DNA of 64,000 nt from contig NZ_JANU01000004.1 in NCBI RefSeq assembly GCF_001044395.1, forward strand, positions 1 through 64,000, in the 5' to 3' direction. A model generated the notes under the pieces. The model saw only the letters and a program-made list of their open reading frames with translations, had not been told where the DNA came from and made no database searches. This DNA comes from Caenimonas sp. SL110 (lineage in GTDB: Bacteria > Pseudomonadota > Gammaproteobacteria > Burkholderiales > Burkholderiaceae_C). How positions within the stretch are numbered: position 1 is the first letter of the stretch; every line of letters starts with the position of its first letter. The translations under genes and the position numbers were made by a program. This document shows, piece by piece, positions 40,524 through 50,555 of this stretch.

Positions 40524-42800
40524 ATGCGACCTTCCACCCAATCCCCCAGAAATCCCGTCCGGGTCCACCTCGGACCCCTGCAGGGGCCGATCGTTACGCC
40601 ATCACTGCACGAGCTTCTTGGGCAATGGGTCGATGCCTCGCCACCAGGGGAGGTGAACTGCCGGCGGGAACTGCAATCCAGGGTGCTCGAGTGGCAGCGG
40701 ACGAACCAGGGGCTCGCTCACGACCACACCTCCTGCCTGGACCTGAGCGAGCTGCAACTCGTGGAATTGCCAGCAGCCCTGGGGATGCTGGACAACCTGG
40801 TCACGCTCGACCTGTTTGGCAATCAGCTCACGGGGTTGCCGCCTGAAATGGAGCACTTGCAAAACTTGCGCTCGCTATGTTTGGGATGCAACCAACTGAC
40901 GCAGCTCCCGCAAGTAGTGGGGCGGCTGGTGAACCTGGAATGCCTTGATCTGGAGAACAACCAGCTGACGCAACTCCCCCCTGAAATCGGGCGGCTGGTG
41001 AACTTGAAAAGCCTCGACGTGGATCACAACCGGCTGACGCAGCTCCCGCCCGAAATCGGGCAGCTGGCGGCCCTGCAAACTTTCACTTTGACTGGCAATC
41101 AACTGCCACAGCTGCCGCCTGCCATCGGTGGGATGGCGGACTTGCAGCAACTTTATTTGTCCAACAACGGCCTGACCGAGCTTGCGCCAGAAATCGGCCG
41201 GTTGGCTAAGCTGGAAGACCTCTACCTGGTAGGCAACGAGCTGACGCGGTTGCCGTCAGAAATCGGCAACTTGAGGAGCCTGCGAAACCTCTACCTGGGT
41301 GGCAACCAGCTCACGCGGCTGCCGGCTGAAATCGGACATTTGGCGAATTTGCGTGACATCAGCTTGGGTCGCAACCAACTGACACAGTTGCCGCCGGAAA
41401 TCGGCCAGTTGACGAATCTGCTCAGCCTCTGCCTGGAGCACAACGAACTGCAGCAGCTACCGTTTGAAATCGGGCAGCTGGCGAATTTGCAGGACCTGAA
41501 TCTGGGATACAACCCGCTCATGCAGCTGCCCCCTGAAATCGGGCAGTTGGTGAACCTGCAATTTCTCTATCTTGATCGCACCCGGGTATGGCAGGTGCCA
41601 CCTGAAATTCGCCAGTTGCCGAATCTGGATGTCTCGAGATGCAGCGACGCTCATACAGACGCAGACGCGGAGGTAGACACAGACGCAGACACCGAGGTAG
41701 AGGACGCCGTCGCCCCCGCAGCCACGGGTCCTGCCTTCCTGATTTCACACGAGGAGCGCAGAGACCTCTGGAACGGCGAGATCGACGCGCCGGCCTTTTG
41801 GGGATGGCTGGACCAGATGCGGCAGACGCGGGACTACGGTAACCCTGCCACGCGCCCGGGTCTGGAAAGGCAGCTGGGGCAATTGCTTGATGCCATGCGG
41901 GGTGACCTGGAAGTTCGCAAGACTTGCATCGCGCTAGCCGCAGGGGCGACCGAGACTTGCGGTGATCGTGTCGCGCTTGCGCTCAATGACATGCACGAGG
42001 CTGTGCTGACAGTCCAGATGCTGCGGCCCGGCGTCGATGAGGACACGTTCATTGGTTATGCCTTTGACATGTTCGCACTCAAGCTGGTCAACAACTGTGC
42101 GCGAAGCAAGATTGCGCAGCTCGAGCATGTCGCAAACACACGGGGCGACGAGTGGCGCGAAGACATCGAAACCATGCTGTTCTTCCAGACCGAGCTGCGC
42201 AAGCGGCTGGCGCCATGGGGCATCAACGTTCCGGTGCTGACGCAGGGCATGCTCTATGCGCGTTGTGCAGGTGTCACCGAAGCGGATGTTGACGCGGCGG
42301 TCATTTCGATTCGCAGGCAATGCGGCCAGAGCGCAACCTTCACTGCGTTTCTGGCCGAATGGCCGCCACTGCTGCAGCACCTGGAGATTCGTCACGCGCA
42401 GCTGTTCAGCGAAATCCATCTGCGCTGTAACCAAGCGATGGAGGAGCTGGAAGACAAAAACGAGCTTCACGCTCTTACCGACGGTGAATACACGTCTGTA
42501 GCCAACGCACTGATGCACAGCAGAGAGACGCTGCTAGCCCAGCTGCGTACGCGTTTGGTTTCGCAGGCGCTGGAGCGGCACCTTCAGCTGGTCCCGGAAA
42601 TTCAAGCTCGCAGGGTGGAGATCTTTGCAGCCTTCATGGCGCAAGACCCGCGCAGCCGTAGCCATAGCCGGAGCCCGCGCAGAGACTCAAGCGAAAGCCG
42701 AAGCCGCAGCAGGTCGCGAAGTCGCGACCGCAGCAGTGTCAGCAGCCGCAGTGCCAGCGCGCCGATCAGGAATCTTTTTCGAACAGCGCACACCGGGTAA
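40524..42800 (+). CDS. LRR protein with NEL-type E3 ubiquitin ligase domain and SR-rich tail
   Basis: The 758 residues divide as follows. An N-terminal Ser/Pro-rich segment (1-40) could be a secretion signal. About 13 leucine-rich repeats of 23 residues (70-368) follow the consensus L..L.L..NQLTQLPPEIG. An acidic linker rich in Asp-Thr-Ala (374-396) comes next. The NEL domain spans about 405-700, with TCGDRVALALNDM carrying the catalytic Cys-x-Asp pair (Cys479, Asp481). MFALKLV and EDIETMLFFQTELRKRL match the following NEL helices. An Arg-Ser repeat tail (708-744) and RNLFR end it. IpaH/SspH-type proteins ubiquitinate host proteins after type III secretion. The ATG at 40524 follows CAGAGACAACC. 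The stop is 6 bases from the convergent glnE stop. No secretion genes are in the window. Confidence 0.88.
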   Translation: MRPSTQSPRNPVRVHLGPLQGPIVTPSLHELLGQWVDASPPGEVNCRRELQSRVLEWQRTNQGLAHDHTSCLDLSELQLVELPAALGMLDNLVTLDLFGNQLTGLPPEMEHLQNLRSLCLGCNQLTQLPQVVGRLVNLECLDLENNQLTQLPPEIGRLVNLKSLDVDHNRLTQLPPEIGQLAALQTFTLTGNQLPQLPPAIGGMADLQQLYLSNNGLTELAPEIGRLAKLEDLYLVGNELTRLPSEIGNLRSLRNLYLGGNQLTRLPAEIGHLANLRDISLGRNQLTQLPPEIGQLTNLLSLCLEHNELQQLPFEIGQLANLQDLNLGYNPLMQLPPEIGQLVNLQFLYLDRTRVWQVPPEIRQLPNLDVSRCSDAHTDADAEVDTDADTEVEDAVAPAATGPAFLISHEERRDLWNGEIDAPAFWGWLDQMRQTRDYGNPATRPGLERQLGQLLDAMRGDLEVRKTCIALAAGATETCGDRVALALNDMHEAVLTVQMLRPGVDEDTFIGYAFDMFALKLVNNCARSKIAQLEHVANTRGDEWREDIETMLFFQTELRKRLAPWGINVPVLTQGMLYARCAGVTEADVDAAVISIRRQCGQSATFTAFLAEWPPLLQHLEIRHAQLFSEIHLRCNQAMEELEDKNELHALTDGEYTSVANALMHSRETLLAQLRTRLVSQALERHLQLVPEIQARRVEIFAAFMAQDPRSRSHSRSPRRDSSESRSRSRSRSRDRSSVSSRSASAPIRNLFRTAHTG

Positions 42801-42806
42801 CGCACT

Positions 42807-45584
42807 TCATCCGAAGACCGCGCCCCACAGCCTGATCACCGCGTCACGCTCAGCCACCAGCTGATCCATCCCCACCTGCGTCGGTTCTTCATTGAGCCGC
42901 GCCCGGTGCTGGATGCGCCGCAGCTCGCGATACGCACTCGCTGCAGCTTCGCCAACGCCAGCGGGAAGCAAGCCGCAAGCCTCGGCGCGCTGCAAGAGCG
43001 CGATGTTGCCGACGTTGGCAATCAGCTCGCGGTGCTGCGCCGACTGCGACAGCACCAGGTACTGCACCGCGAACTCCGCATCGACCATGCCGCCGGTGCT
43101 GTGCTTCACGTCGAAGCGTCCCGCTTTCACCGGATGCGCCGCAGCGACTTTCTCACGCATGGCCATGATCTCGGAGCGCAGTGCAGCCGCATCGCGCGTC
43201 GCGGTGATCACCGCGACGCGCACCGCGTCAAAACGCTCGCGCAGCGGCTCTTCACCGAGCACGAAGCGCGCACGCGTCATGGCCTGGTGTTCCCAGGTCC
43301 ACGCCGTGTTGCTTCCGCGTTGTTGCTGGTAGTTGGAGTAGGCCTCGAACGTCGTGATGAGCAAGCCCGAGTTGCCATTCGGGCGCAACGCCGTATCGAT
43401 CTCGAACAGATCACCCTCGGCCGTCTTCACGGTCAGCCAGTTGATCATCTTGCGGACAAAGGCCGCGTAGGCCTCGGGCGAGCGCTCATCGTCGTCTTCA
43501 TGGACGAAGACGATGTCCAGGTCGCTGCCGTAGCCCAGTTCCTTGCCGCCCAGCTTGCCGTAACCAATGATCGCGAACCGGGGCGTCTCGCGGTGCTTTT
43601 GTTTCAGCCGCTGCCAGCACCAGTCCGCAGTCACGCGCAGCACGGTATCGGCCAGCGCGCTCAGGTCGTCGGCCACCTGCTCGACGGTGAGCAGGCCCTC
43701 CACATCGCGGGCCAGTGTTCGAAACACTTCGGCGTGATGCGCGCGCCGCAATAGATTGAGCAGCGCCTCGTCATCGTCTTCGCCGGTGATCTGCAGCGAT
43801 CGGCGGCGCGCTTCGAGCTCGCCCGCAAATTCGGCTGGCATGAATCGCTCGGCCACCAGCTGGTCGCTGGCGAGCTCGTCGATGACGCCGGGGTGCTGCA
43901 ACAGATAGCGTGCGGGCCAGCGCGCCGCGCCCAGCAGCCGCAGCAGCCGTTCATGGACACCCGGGCGCTCCAGAAGCAGCGCCAGATAGCTTTCACGGCG
44001 CAGCAGCGGTTCGATCCAGTCGGCCATGCGGACGGCCGCGTCCTCGGTGACGCGGCCCTCTTCAAGCCACTGCGCAGTGCGCGAGACCAGGCGCGAAAGA
44101 CGTGCGCGTGAATCTTCGCGAAGCGCCAGCACGCGCGGGTGAGATCGCCACTGCTCCACGCGTTCGCGCACTTTCGGTGGAAGGCGCGGCAGCACCGCAT
44201 CGAGGTCGGGTGGCGTGGCCTTGGCGCCCTTGGGCCCGTTGCAGGATTTGCACTCACCTGCTCCCGCGCCGCCCAGCAGCTTGTCGAATTCCTGCGCGAC
44301 CAGTTCGCGATGCGAGTCGAGTTCATGCAGGAAAGGGCAGCAATTGGTGAACCCCATCGTGCGTGCGATCCAGCCAAGGTCGCCGTCACCGTTCTCGGCT
44401 TCCCCGCTGTCATCGTTTCCGGGTCCTCCCATCGGCAGCACATGGGTCTGCTGGTCGTCCAGGTACTGGATGCGATGCTCGACGCGGCGCAGGAATTCGT
44501 AGGCGCGCGCAAGCGAGTCGGCGGTTGCCTGCGGCATCAGTCCCGCCTGCGCGATGCGCTGCAGCGCTTGCAGCGTGGGCCGCGTGCGCAGCTCCGGAAA
44601 CTGGCCGCCGCGCACCACCTGCAGCAGTTGCACGGTGAACTCGATCTCGCGGATACCGCCGCGCGACAGCTTCACATCGTTGGCGCGTTCGGGCCGGCCG
44701 GCGCTGCGCTTGGCTGCATGTTCGCGAATCTGCCGATGCAGCACCCGCAGCGAATCGAACACGCTGTAATCCAGATAGCGACGGAACACGAAGGGCAGCA
44801 CCGTGGAGCGCAGCCCCTGGGCCGAGCCGCTCGCGACATACTCGCGCGGCGCGACCACGCGGCTCTTGAGCCACGCGAAGCGTTCCCACTCGCGGCCCTG
44901 CACCTGGAAATATTCTTCCAGCGCTCCCAGCGACACGGCAGCAGGCCCTGAGTTGCCGTTGGGCCGCAGCGCCAGGTCGATGCGAAAGACAAAGCCGTGC
45001 TCGGTCGTGTCACCGACCAGCGAAAAAATGATGCGCACCGCCTTGGCGAAGTACTCATGGTTGCTGATGCGGCCACGCCCGCCATCCACGCCGGCGGTCT
45101 CGCCATCTTCGTCATAGACATAGATGAGATCGATATCGCTGGAGACGTTGAGCTCGCGCGCGCCCAGCTTGCCCATGCCGATGATCCACAGTTCGGCGCG
45201 ATTGCCGTTGGCCCCGATTGGGGCGCCATGCTGCAAGTCGAGCGTCGCGCAGGCTTCACGGCACGCCACATCGAGGGCGATCTCGGCCAGTTCGGTCACT
45301 GCAGTAGTCACCACCGCAAGCGGCGCCTGCAGGTCGCAGTCGAGCGTGATGAGCCGTTCCATCACGAGTTGCCGCAGGATTCGCAGGGCAGTGCCGGCAT
45401 CGTGACCCTGCGCCCGCAAGGTCTCGTAGGTGGCCGACATGGGTTCACGCGTGGGGTTGCCGGCAGGCAGCAGGGGAAGTATCGAAGCGTAACGACGGCG
45501 CAGGCGCTGCGCGAAACGCGACTGTGACGACAGGGGCTGCAAAGTGTTGTGAACCACCCCTTGCGGGGCGCTGGCGGGGGTCAT
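42807..45584 (-). CDS. glnE: Glutamine synthetase adenylyltransferase/deadenylylase
   Basis: The 925-residue protein has two nucleotidyltransferase domains, each with a GxGKLG...SD(I/L)D motif: GMGKLGARELNVSSDIDLIYV and GYGKLGGKELGYGSDLDIVFV. Each is followed by LRPNGNSG and an HD-like helical region. This is the bifunctional enzyme that attaches AMP to glutamine synthetase and removes it in response to PII. Length is in the family range (about 920-950). A Cys-containing insert (GECKSCNGPKG) sits between the halves. Its start faces the YhdP-type gene, with 24 bases between the two starts. Confidence 0.95.
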   Translation of the reverse strand: MTPASAPQGVVHNTLQPLSSQSRFAQRLRRRYASILPLLPAGNPTREPMSATYETLRAQGHDAGTALRILRQLVMERLITLDCDLQAPLAVVTTAVTELAEIALDVACREACATLDLQHGAPIGANGNRAELWIIGMGKLGARELNVSSDIDLIYVYDEDGETAGVDGGRGRISNHEYFAKAVRIIFSLVGDTTEHGFVFRIDLALRPNGNSGPAAVSLGALEEYFQVQGREWERFAWLKSRVVAPREYVASGSAQGLRSTVLPFVFRRYLDYSVFDSLRVLHRQIREHAAKRSAGRPERANDVKLSRGGIREIEFTVQLLQVVRGGQFPELRTRPTLQALQRIAQAGLMPQATADSLARAYEFLRRVEHRIQYLDDQQTHVLPMGGPGNDDSGEAENGDGDLGWIARTMGFTNCCPFLHELDSHRELVAQEFDKLLGGAGAGECKSCNGPKGAKATPPDLDAVLPRLPPKVRERVEQWRSHPRVLALREDSRARLSRLVSRTAQWLEEGRVTEDAAVRMADWIEPLLRRESYLALLLERPGVHERLLRLLGAARWPARYLLQHPGVIDELASDQLVAERFMPAEFAGELEARRRSLQITGEDDDEALLNLLRRAHHAEVFRTLARDVEGLLTVEQVADDLSALADTVLRVTADWCWQRLKQKHRETPRFAIIGYGKLGGKELGYGSDLDIVFVHEDDDERSPEAYAAFVRKMINWLTVKTAEGDLFEIDTALRPNGNSGLLITTFEAYSNYQQQRGSNTAWTWEHQAMTRARFVLGEEPLRERFDAVRVAVITATRDAAALRSEIMAMREKVAAAHPVKAGRFDVKHSTGGMVDAEFAVQYLVLSQSAQHRELIANVGNIALLQRAEACGLLPAGVGEAAASAYRELRRIQHRARLNEEPTQVGMDQLVAERDAVIRLWGAVFG

Positions 45585-45608
45585 AATTCCTTGGCCCTCG
45601 ATGTACTC

Positions 45609-48600
45609 ATGAACGACCTGTTGCCGACCCCATCACGCATGCTGCGCACCTACGCCACAGCGGCGAAATGGGCGCTGGGGCTGCTCGTGGCGCTCTGGCT
45701 GATCCTGATGCTGGCGTGGGGGGCACTGCATGGATTCATTGTGCCGCGAATCGGTGAGCTTCGCCCCGAGCTCGAAACCGAAGTCGGACGGGTTCTGGGG
45801 GTACCTGTTCGCATCGGCAATGTGGTTGCGAGAAGCGAAGGCCTGGTGCCCTCGTTCGAGTTCAGCGATGTCGTGCTGCTCGACCCGCAGGGCCGTCCGG
45901 CGTTGCGCCTGCCGCGCGTGGTGGCTGCACTGTCACCCCGGTCGCTGTGGAATCTGGGCTTCGAGCAGCTGCATATCGACCAGCCCGAACTGGATATTCG
46001 CCGCGCCGCCGACGGAAAAGTCTATGTCGCGGGCCTGGATTTTTCGCAGTCCAGCGACAACGACGGCCGGGCCGCCGACTGGTTTTTCAGCCAGACCGAA
46101 TTCGTGATTCGCGGTGGCGCGATCCGCTGGACCGACGAGAAGCGCGGCGCGCCTGCGCTCACGCTCGAAAAGGTGGACTTCGTGATGCGCAATGGCCCGC
46201 GCCGCCATGCCATGCGGCTGGACGCGACGCCGCCTGCGGACTGGGGTGACCGTTTCACCGTCCAGGGTCAGTTTCGCCAGCCGCTGCTTTCGCGCAGGCA
46301 CGGCCGGTGGCAGGACTGGGAAGGCCAGTTGCACGGCGACTTCGCGCGGGTCGATGTGTCGCAGCTGCGCCGCTACGCCGACCTGGGTTTCGAAGTGAGC
46401 CAGGGCCAGGGCGCGCTGCGGGCCTGGGTCGATGTCTCGCGCGGCTTGCTCATGGGCGGTGTCGCTGACCTGTCGCTGGTCAATGTGAACACGCGCCTGG
46501 GCAAACAGCTCACGCCACTGGCGCTGCAATCGGTGTCGGGCCGCCTGGGCGGCAAGCGGCTGGAAGGCGGCTTTGAATTCCAGACCCAGAACCTGCAGTT
46601 CACGACGCTGGAAGGCCAGCGCTGGCCGGGTGGCAATGTCTTTGTGCAGTGGATGGATGCGCAGGGGAACAGTCCGGCGCGCGGCGAAATTCGCGCCGAC
46701 AAGCTGGATCTCTTTGCGGTGAGCCAGATCGCAACGCGGCTGCCGCTGGGCGAAGCAACGCACGCCGCGCTGCTGGCCTATGCGCCCAAGGGACTGGTCG
46801 AAACCGTGCAGGCGAAATGGCAGGGGCCGCTTTCCGCCTTGGAGAAATACGAGGCAAAGGGCCGTGCAGTGGGACTGGAAGTGTCGGCCCGTCCGGCATC
46901 TGCCGCAGCGCCTGCTGCGTCCGCCGCTTCCGGCGCGGGGCCTGCGACCGCCCATGCAGGCACGCCGGGCGTTCGCGGTGCGGCGCTGGACTTCGACGTC
47001 ACCCAGACCGGCGGCAAGGGCAGGTTGCTGGTGCGCTCCGGCGCCATTGACGTGCCGGGCGTCTTTGAAGATCCGGTGATCCCGTTCGACGAGCTGGCCG
47101 CCGACCTCCTCTGGCAGATCGACGGCGAGGCGATCAAGGTCGATGTGACCAACCTGAAGTTCACCAATGCCGATGCGCAGGGCGACGGCCAGATCCACTG
47201 GCGCACGGGCAAGTCCGCGCAGGGCCGGTTTCCGGGCGTGCTCGATCTGCAGGCCGGCATCAGCCGCGCGAACGGCGCGCGCGTTTACCGCTACCTTCCG
47301 TTCGGGGTATCGAAAGCGGCCCGCGACTATGTGCGCGAGTCCATCTCGAAAGGCTGGGCCGGCAACGCGAAGTTCCGCGTCAAAGGCGACCTGCATGACT
47401 TCCCGTTTCGGGACCCGAAGCAGGGTGAGTTCAGCATTCGCGCGGATGTGAAGGATGTGACCTACGCGTTCGTGCCGCCAGTGCCGGGAAAGCCCGGACC
47501 TTCCTGGCCGGCATTGACCCAGTTGAGCGGCGAACTCGTCTTCCTGGGCAATGGCATGCAGGTGAAGAACGCGCAGGGCCGCTTCACCGGTGCGCCCGGA
47601 CTGGCGGTGAAGACGGACGCCACGATCGCAGATTTCAAGGGCGCGACGGTCATGGTCAATGGCGACATTCGCGGGCCGCTGGCCCAGTCGCTCGCCATCG
47701 TCAACGGCTCACCGATTTCGGCGCTGGTGAACCAGTCGCTTGCCAAGGCCACGGCCACCGGCAATGCCGATGTGAAGCTCAAGCTCGAACTGCCGATCGC
47801 GACCATCGACAAGTCCAAAGTGTCGGGCTCGGTCACCCTGGCCAACAACGACATCCAGATCACGCCGGACAGTCCGGTGCTTTCGCGTGCGCGCGGCACG
47901 GTCGCCTTCAACGAGCATGGATTCACATTGACCGGCGCGCAGGCTCGCGCGTTAGGCGGCGATGTGAAGCTGGACGGCGGCAGCCGCAACGTCGCGGCCG
48001 GCAGCACCGAGCCCACCATCACCATGCGGGCGCAGGGCACGGCGACGGCAGAAGGATTGCGCGCCGCCAAAGAGCTGGGCTTTGTCTCGCGCCTGGCGAA
48101 GGACTTCACCGGCAGCGCGGCCTACAACATGGTGCTCACCTTCCGCGCCGGCCTGCCCGAGATTTCGGTCACCACCAACTTGCAGGGCGTGGCGGTGAAC
48201 CTGCCTTCGCCCTTCAACAAGCCGGCCGATACCGTGCTGCCGCTGCGTTATGAAAATCTTCTCGTGCGCGAGTCGCTGGCGACGCCGGGCAAGTTGCAGG
48301 ACCAGCTGTCGATCGAACTGGGCCGCCTTGCATCGGTGAACTATGTGCGCGATGTGTCCGGGCCCGAGCCCAAGGTGCTGCGCGGCAGCATCGCGGTCGG
48401 GCTCGCGCAGGGCGAGTCGGCGCCCCTACCCGCCGAGGGGGTCGTGGCCAACATCAACCTGGCGAGTGTGAACCTCGACGCGTGGGAGCGCGCGCTGGCG
48501 CAGGCCACGGCGGGCGGCGGTGCTGCCGCAACGTCCACGTCATTGCGCGCAAGCGGCGGCGGCGCCGCTGCGGCGTACCTGCCCACCACGCTCGCGGTGC

Positions 48601-49721
48601 GCGCCAGGGAGATGACCGTCGAAGGCCGGGTACTGCGCAATGTGGTCGTGGGCGGCTCGCGGGAAGGTCCGGTCTGGCGCGCCAACGTCGATGCCAACGA
48701 GCTCAATGGCTACATCGAGTATCGCCAGCCCTCAGGCCCCGGCGGCGGACGGCTCCATGCGCGGCTGGCCCGGCTGGTGATCGCGGCGTCCGAAGCAAAG
48801 CAGGTCGAGGCGCTGCTGGATGAACAGCCCGACGTGCTGCCCGCGCTCGACATCGTTGTCGATGATTTCGAGCTGCGTGGCAAGAAGCTGGGCAAGCTGG
48901 AGATCGAGGCGGTCAATCGCGGCGCGAGCGCGGGCAACATGCGCGAGTGGCGTCTGAACAAGCTCAATCTCACCTTGCCCGAAGCGGTGTTCAGCGCCAC
49001 AGGCAATTGGGTGGCCCTCAGCGCACAGACGGCGGACAGGCGGCGCACCTCGATGAAGTTCAGGCTGGAGATCGCCGATTCGGGCCAGCTGCTCACGCGC
49101 TTTGGCATGAAGGACGTGGTCCGGCGAGGCAAGGGGCGCATGGAAGGGCAGGTGGGTTGGGTCGGCTCGCCGCTGGCGCTGAACTACCCAACGATGGACG
49201 GATCGTTCTACGTCAACATGGAGTCGGGCCAGTTCCTCAAGGCGGACCCCGGGCTTGCCAAGCTGCTGGGCGTGCTCAGCCTGCAGTCGTTGCCGCGCCG
49301 CCTTGCGCTGGATTTCCGCGATGTGTTCAGCGAAGGATTCGCCTTTGATTTCGTGCGTGGCGATGTGACGGTCGAAGATGGAATCGCGGCCACCAACAAC
49401 CTGCAGATGAAGGGCGTGAATGCCGCCGTGCTGATGGACGGCAGGGCTGACATCGCGCGCGAGACGCAAGACATCAAGGTGGTGGTGGTGCCGGAGATCA
49501 ATGCAGGCACCGCGTCACTGGTTGCAACCGTGATCAACCCAGCGCTGGGCCTGGGCAGCTTTCTCGCGCAGATGTTCCTGCGCCAGCCGTTGATACGCGC
49601 GGCCACGCAAGAGTTCCATATCGACGGCACCTGGTCCGATCCGCGCATCACCAAAGTCGACAAGCGCTCCGAGGCAGCCGTCACGCCGCCTGCGGAAGCA
49701 CCCAAACCCGCAGGCAATTAA
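45609..49721 (+). CDS. yhdP: YhdP-family AsmA-like giant envelope protein
   Basis: The 1370-residue protein has one N-terminal membrane helix (about 19-45, WALGLLVALWLILMLAWG) followed by a very long periplasmic region rich in beta strands. FAFDFVRGDVTVEDGIAATN and the final ALGLGSFLAQMFLRQPL segment mark the AsmA-like C-terminal domain. YhdP/TamB/YdbH proteins are bridges that carry phospholipids to the outer membrane. The ATG at 45609 is chosen; ATG 45639 is possible. Position next to glnE is typical for the order. The nitrilase gene follows after 17 bases. Confidence 0.88.
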   Translation: MNDLLPTPSRMLRTYATAAKWALGLLVALWLILMLAWGALHGFIVPRIGELRPELETEVGRVLGVPVRIGNVVARSEGLVPSFEFSDVVLLDPQGRPALRLPRVVAALSPRSLWNLGFEQLHIDQPELDIRRAADGKVYVAGLDFSQSSDNDGRAADWFFSQTEFVIRGGAIRWTDEKRGAPALTLEKVDFVMRNGPRRHAMRLDATPPADWGDRFTVQGQFRQPLLSRRHGRWQDWEGQLHGDFARVDVSQLRRYADLGFEVSQGQGALRAWVDVSRGLLMGGVADLSLVNVNTRLGKQLTPLALQSVSGRLGGKRLEGGFEFQTQNLQFTTLEGQRWPGGNVFVQWMDAQGNSPARGEIRADKLDLFAVSQIATRLPLGEATHAALLAYAPKGLVETVQAKWQGPLSALEKYEAKGRAVGLEVSARPASAAAPAASAASGAGPATAHAGTPGVRGAALDFDVTQTGGKGRLLVRSGAIDVPGVFEDPVIPFDELAADLLWQIDGEAIKVDVTNLKFTNADAQGDGQIHWRTGKSAQGRFPGVLDLQAGISRANGARVYRYLPFGVSKAARDYVRESISKGWAGNAKFRVKGDLHDFPFRDPKQGEFSIRADVKDVTYAFVPPVPGKPGPSWPALTQLSGELVFLGNGMQVKNAQGRFTGAPGLAVKTDATIADFKGATVMVNGDIRGPLAQSLAIVNGSPISALVNQSLAKATATGNADVKLKLELPIATIDKSKVSGSVTLANNDIQITPDSPVLSRARGTVAFNEHGFTLTGAQARALGGDVKLDGGSRNVAAGSTEPTITMRAQGTATAEGLRAAKELGFVSRLAKDFTGSAAYNMVLTFRAGLPEISVTTNLQGVAVNLPSPFNKPADTVLPLRYENLLVRESLATPGKLQDQLSIELGRLASVNYVRDVSGPEPKVLRGSIAVGLAQGESAPLPAEGVVANINLASVNLDAWERALAQATAGGGAAATSTSLRASGGGAAAAYLPTTLAVRAREMTVEGRVLRNVVVGGSREGPVWRANVDANELNGYIEYRQPSGPGGGRLHARLARLVIAASEAKQVEALLDEQPDVLPALDIVVDDFELRGKKLGKLEIEAVNRGASAGNMREWRLNKLNLTLPEAVFSATGNWVALSAQTADRRRTSMKFRLEIADSGQLLTRFGMKDVVRRGKGRMEGQVGWVGSPLALNYPTMDGSFYVNMESGQFLKADPGLAKLLGVLSLQSLPRRLALDFRDVFSEGFAFDFVRGDVTVEDGIAATNNLQMKGVNAAVLMDGRADIARETQDIKVVVVPEINAGTASLVATVINPALGLGSFLAQMFLRQPLIRAATQEFHIDGTWSDPRITKVDKRSEAAVTPPAEAPKPAGN

Positions 49722-49738
49722 CGCAAGGCAAGGTCACG

Positions 49739-50545
49739 ATGAAAGTAGCCGCACTCCAGATGGTGTCGGGCACGTCGGTGCAGGGCAATCTCGACACCGC
49801 CGCAACGCTCATTCGCCAGGCCGCCGAGGCCGGCGCGCAGCTGGCCGTGTTGCCGGAATATTTTTGCCTCATGGGCCACAAGGACAGCGACAAACTCACC
49901 GTGCGCGAAGCGCCGGGCGCCGGACCTGTCCAGGAGTTTTTGGCCGCAAGCGCGCGCGAGCATGGCCTGTGGATTGCAGGCGGCACCTTGCCGTTGACGG
50001 GCAGCGACAACGACCATGTGCGCAACACCAGCCTGGTCTTCACGCCGCAGGGCGAGCCCGTGGCGCGCTACGACAAGATCCATCTCTTTCGCTACGACAA
50101 CGGCACCGAGCAGTACGACGAATCGCGCGTGATCGAGCGCGGCTCGCAGCCGGCAGCGTTCGATATGACCGCGCGTGACGGCAAGCGCTGGCGCATCGGC
50201 ATGAGCGTTTGCTACGACCTGCGCTTTCCGGAGTTGTATCGCTCGCTCGCGGCGGATGTGCTGCTGGTGCCCAGTGCGTTCACCTACGGCACCGGCAAGG
50301 CGCACTGGGAACTCTTGCTGCGCGCGCGTGCCGTCGAAAACCTCGCTTACGTCATTGCCGCCGCGCAAGGCGGCATGCACGAGAACGGCCGGCGCACCTG
50401 GGGCCACAGCATGGTCGTCGACCCGTGGGGCGTGGTGCTGGCGCAGCAGGCCGAGGGCGCAGGCGTGGTGCTGGCGGACCTGGATGCGGCGCGTCAGGCG
50501 CAGGTGCGCACGCAACTGCCTGCGCTGGAGCACCGTGTCCTCTGA
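49739..50545 (+). CDS. Nitrilase-family amidohydrolase (deaminated-glutathione amidase-like)
   Basis: The 268-residue protein has the nitrilase triad Glu40 (LAVLPEYF), Lys113 (YDKIHLF) and Cys158 (MSVCYDLRFPEL). The C-terminal GRRTWGHSMVVDPWG segment is typical of the NIT1/YbeM group. Family members hydrolyse deaminated glutathione, a metabolite-repair reaction, in the cytosol; exact substrate is not proven here. The start has GGCAAGGTCACG upstream. The sensor kinase gene begins 10 bases downstream. Confidence 0.9.
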   Translation: MKVAALQMVSGTSVQGNLDTAATLIRQAAEAGAQLAVLPEYFCLMGHKDSDKLTVREAPGAGPVQEFLAASAREHGLWIAGGTLPLTGSDNDHVRNTSLVFTPQGEPVARYDKIHLFRYDNGTEQYDESRVIERGSQPAAFDMTARDGKRWRIGMSVCYDLRFPELYRSLAADVLLVPSAFTYGTGKAHWELLLRARAVENLAYVIAAAQGGMHENGRRTWGHSMVVDPWGVVLAQQAEGAGVVLADLDAARQAQVRTQLPALEHRVL

Positions 50546-50555
50546 AGAAGGATTG

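Noticed and set aside
40870-41640. Regularly spaced DNA repeats that could suggest a CRISPR or minisatellite
   Set aside because: The period is 69 bases, in frame, and encodes leucine-rich repeats; there are no unique spacers.
45933-47396. Minus-strand open frame of 487 codons opposite the YhdP-family gene
   Set aside because: It has no recognisable motif and an antisense-like composition; the plus-strand protein is conserved.
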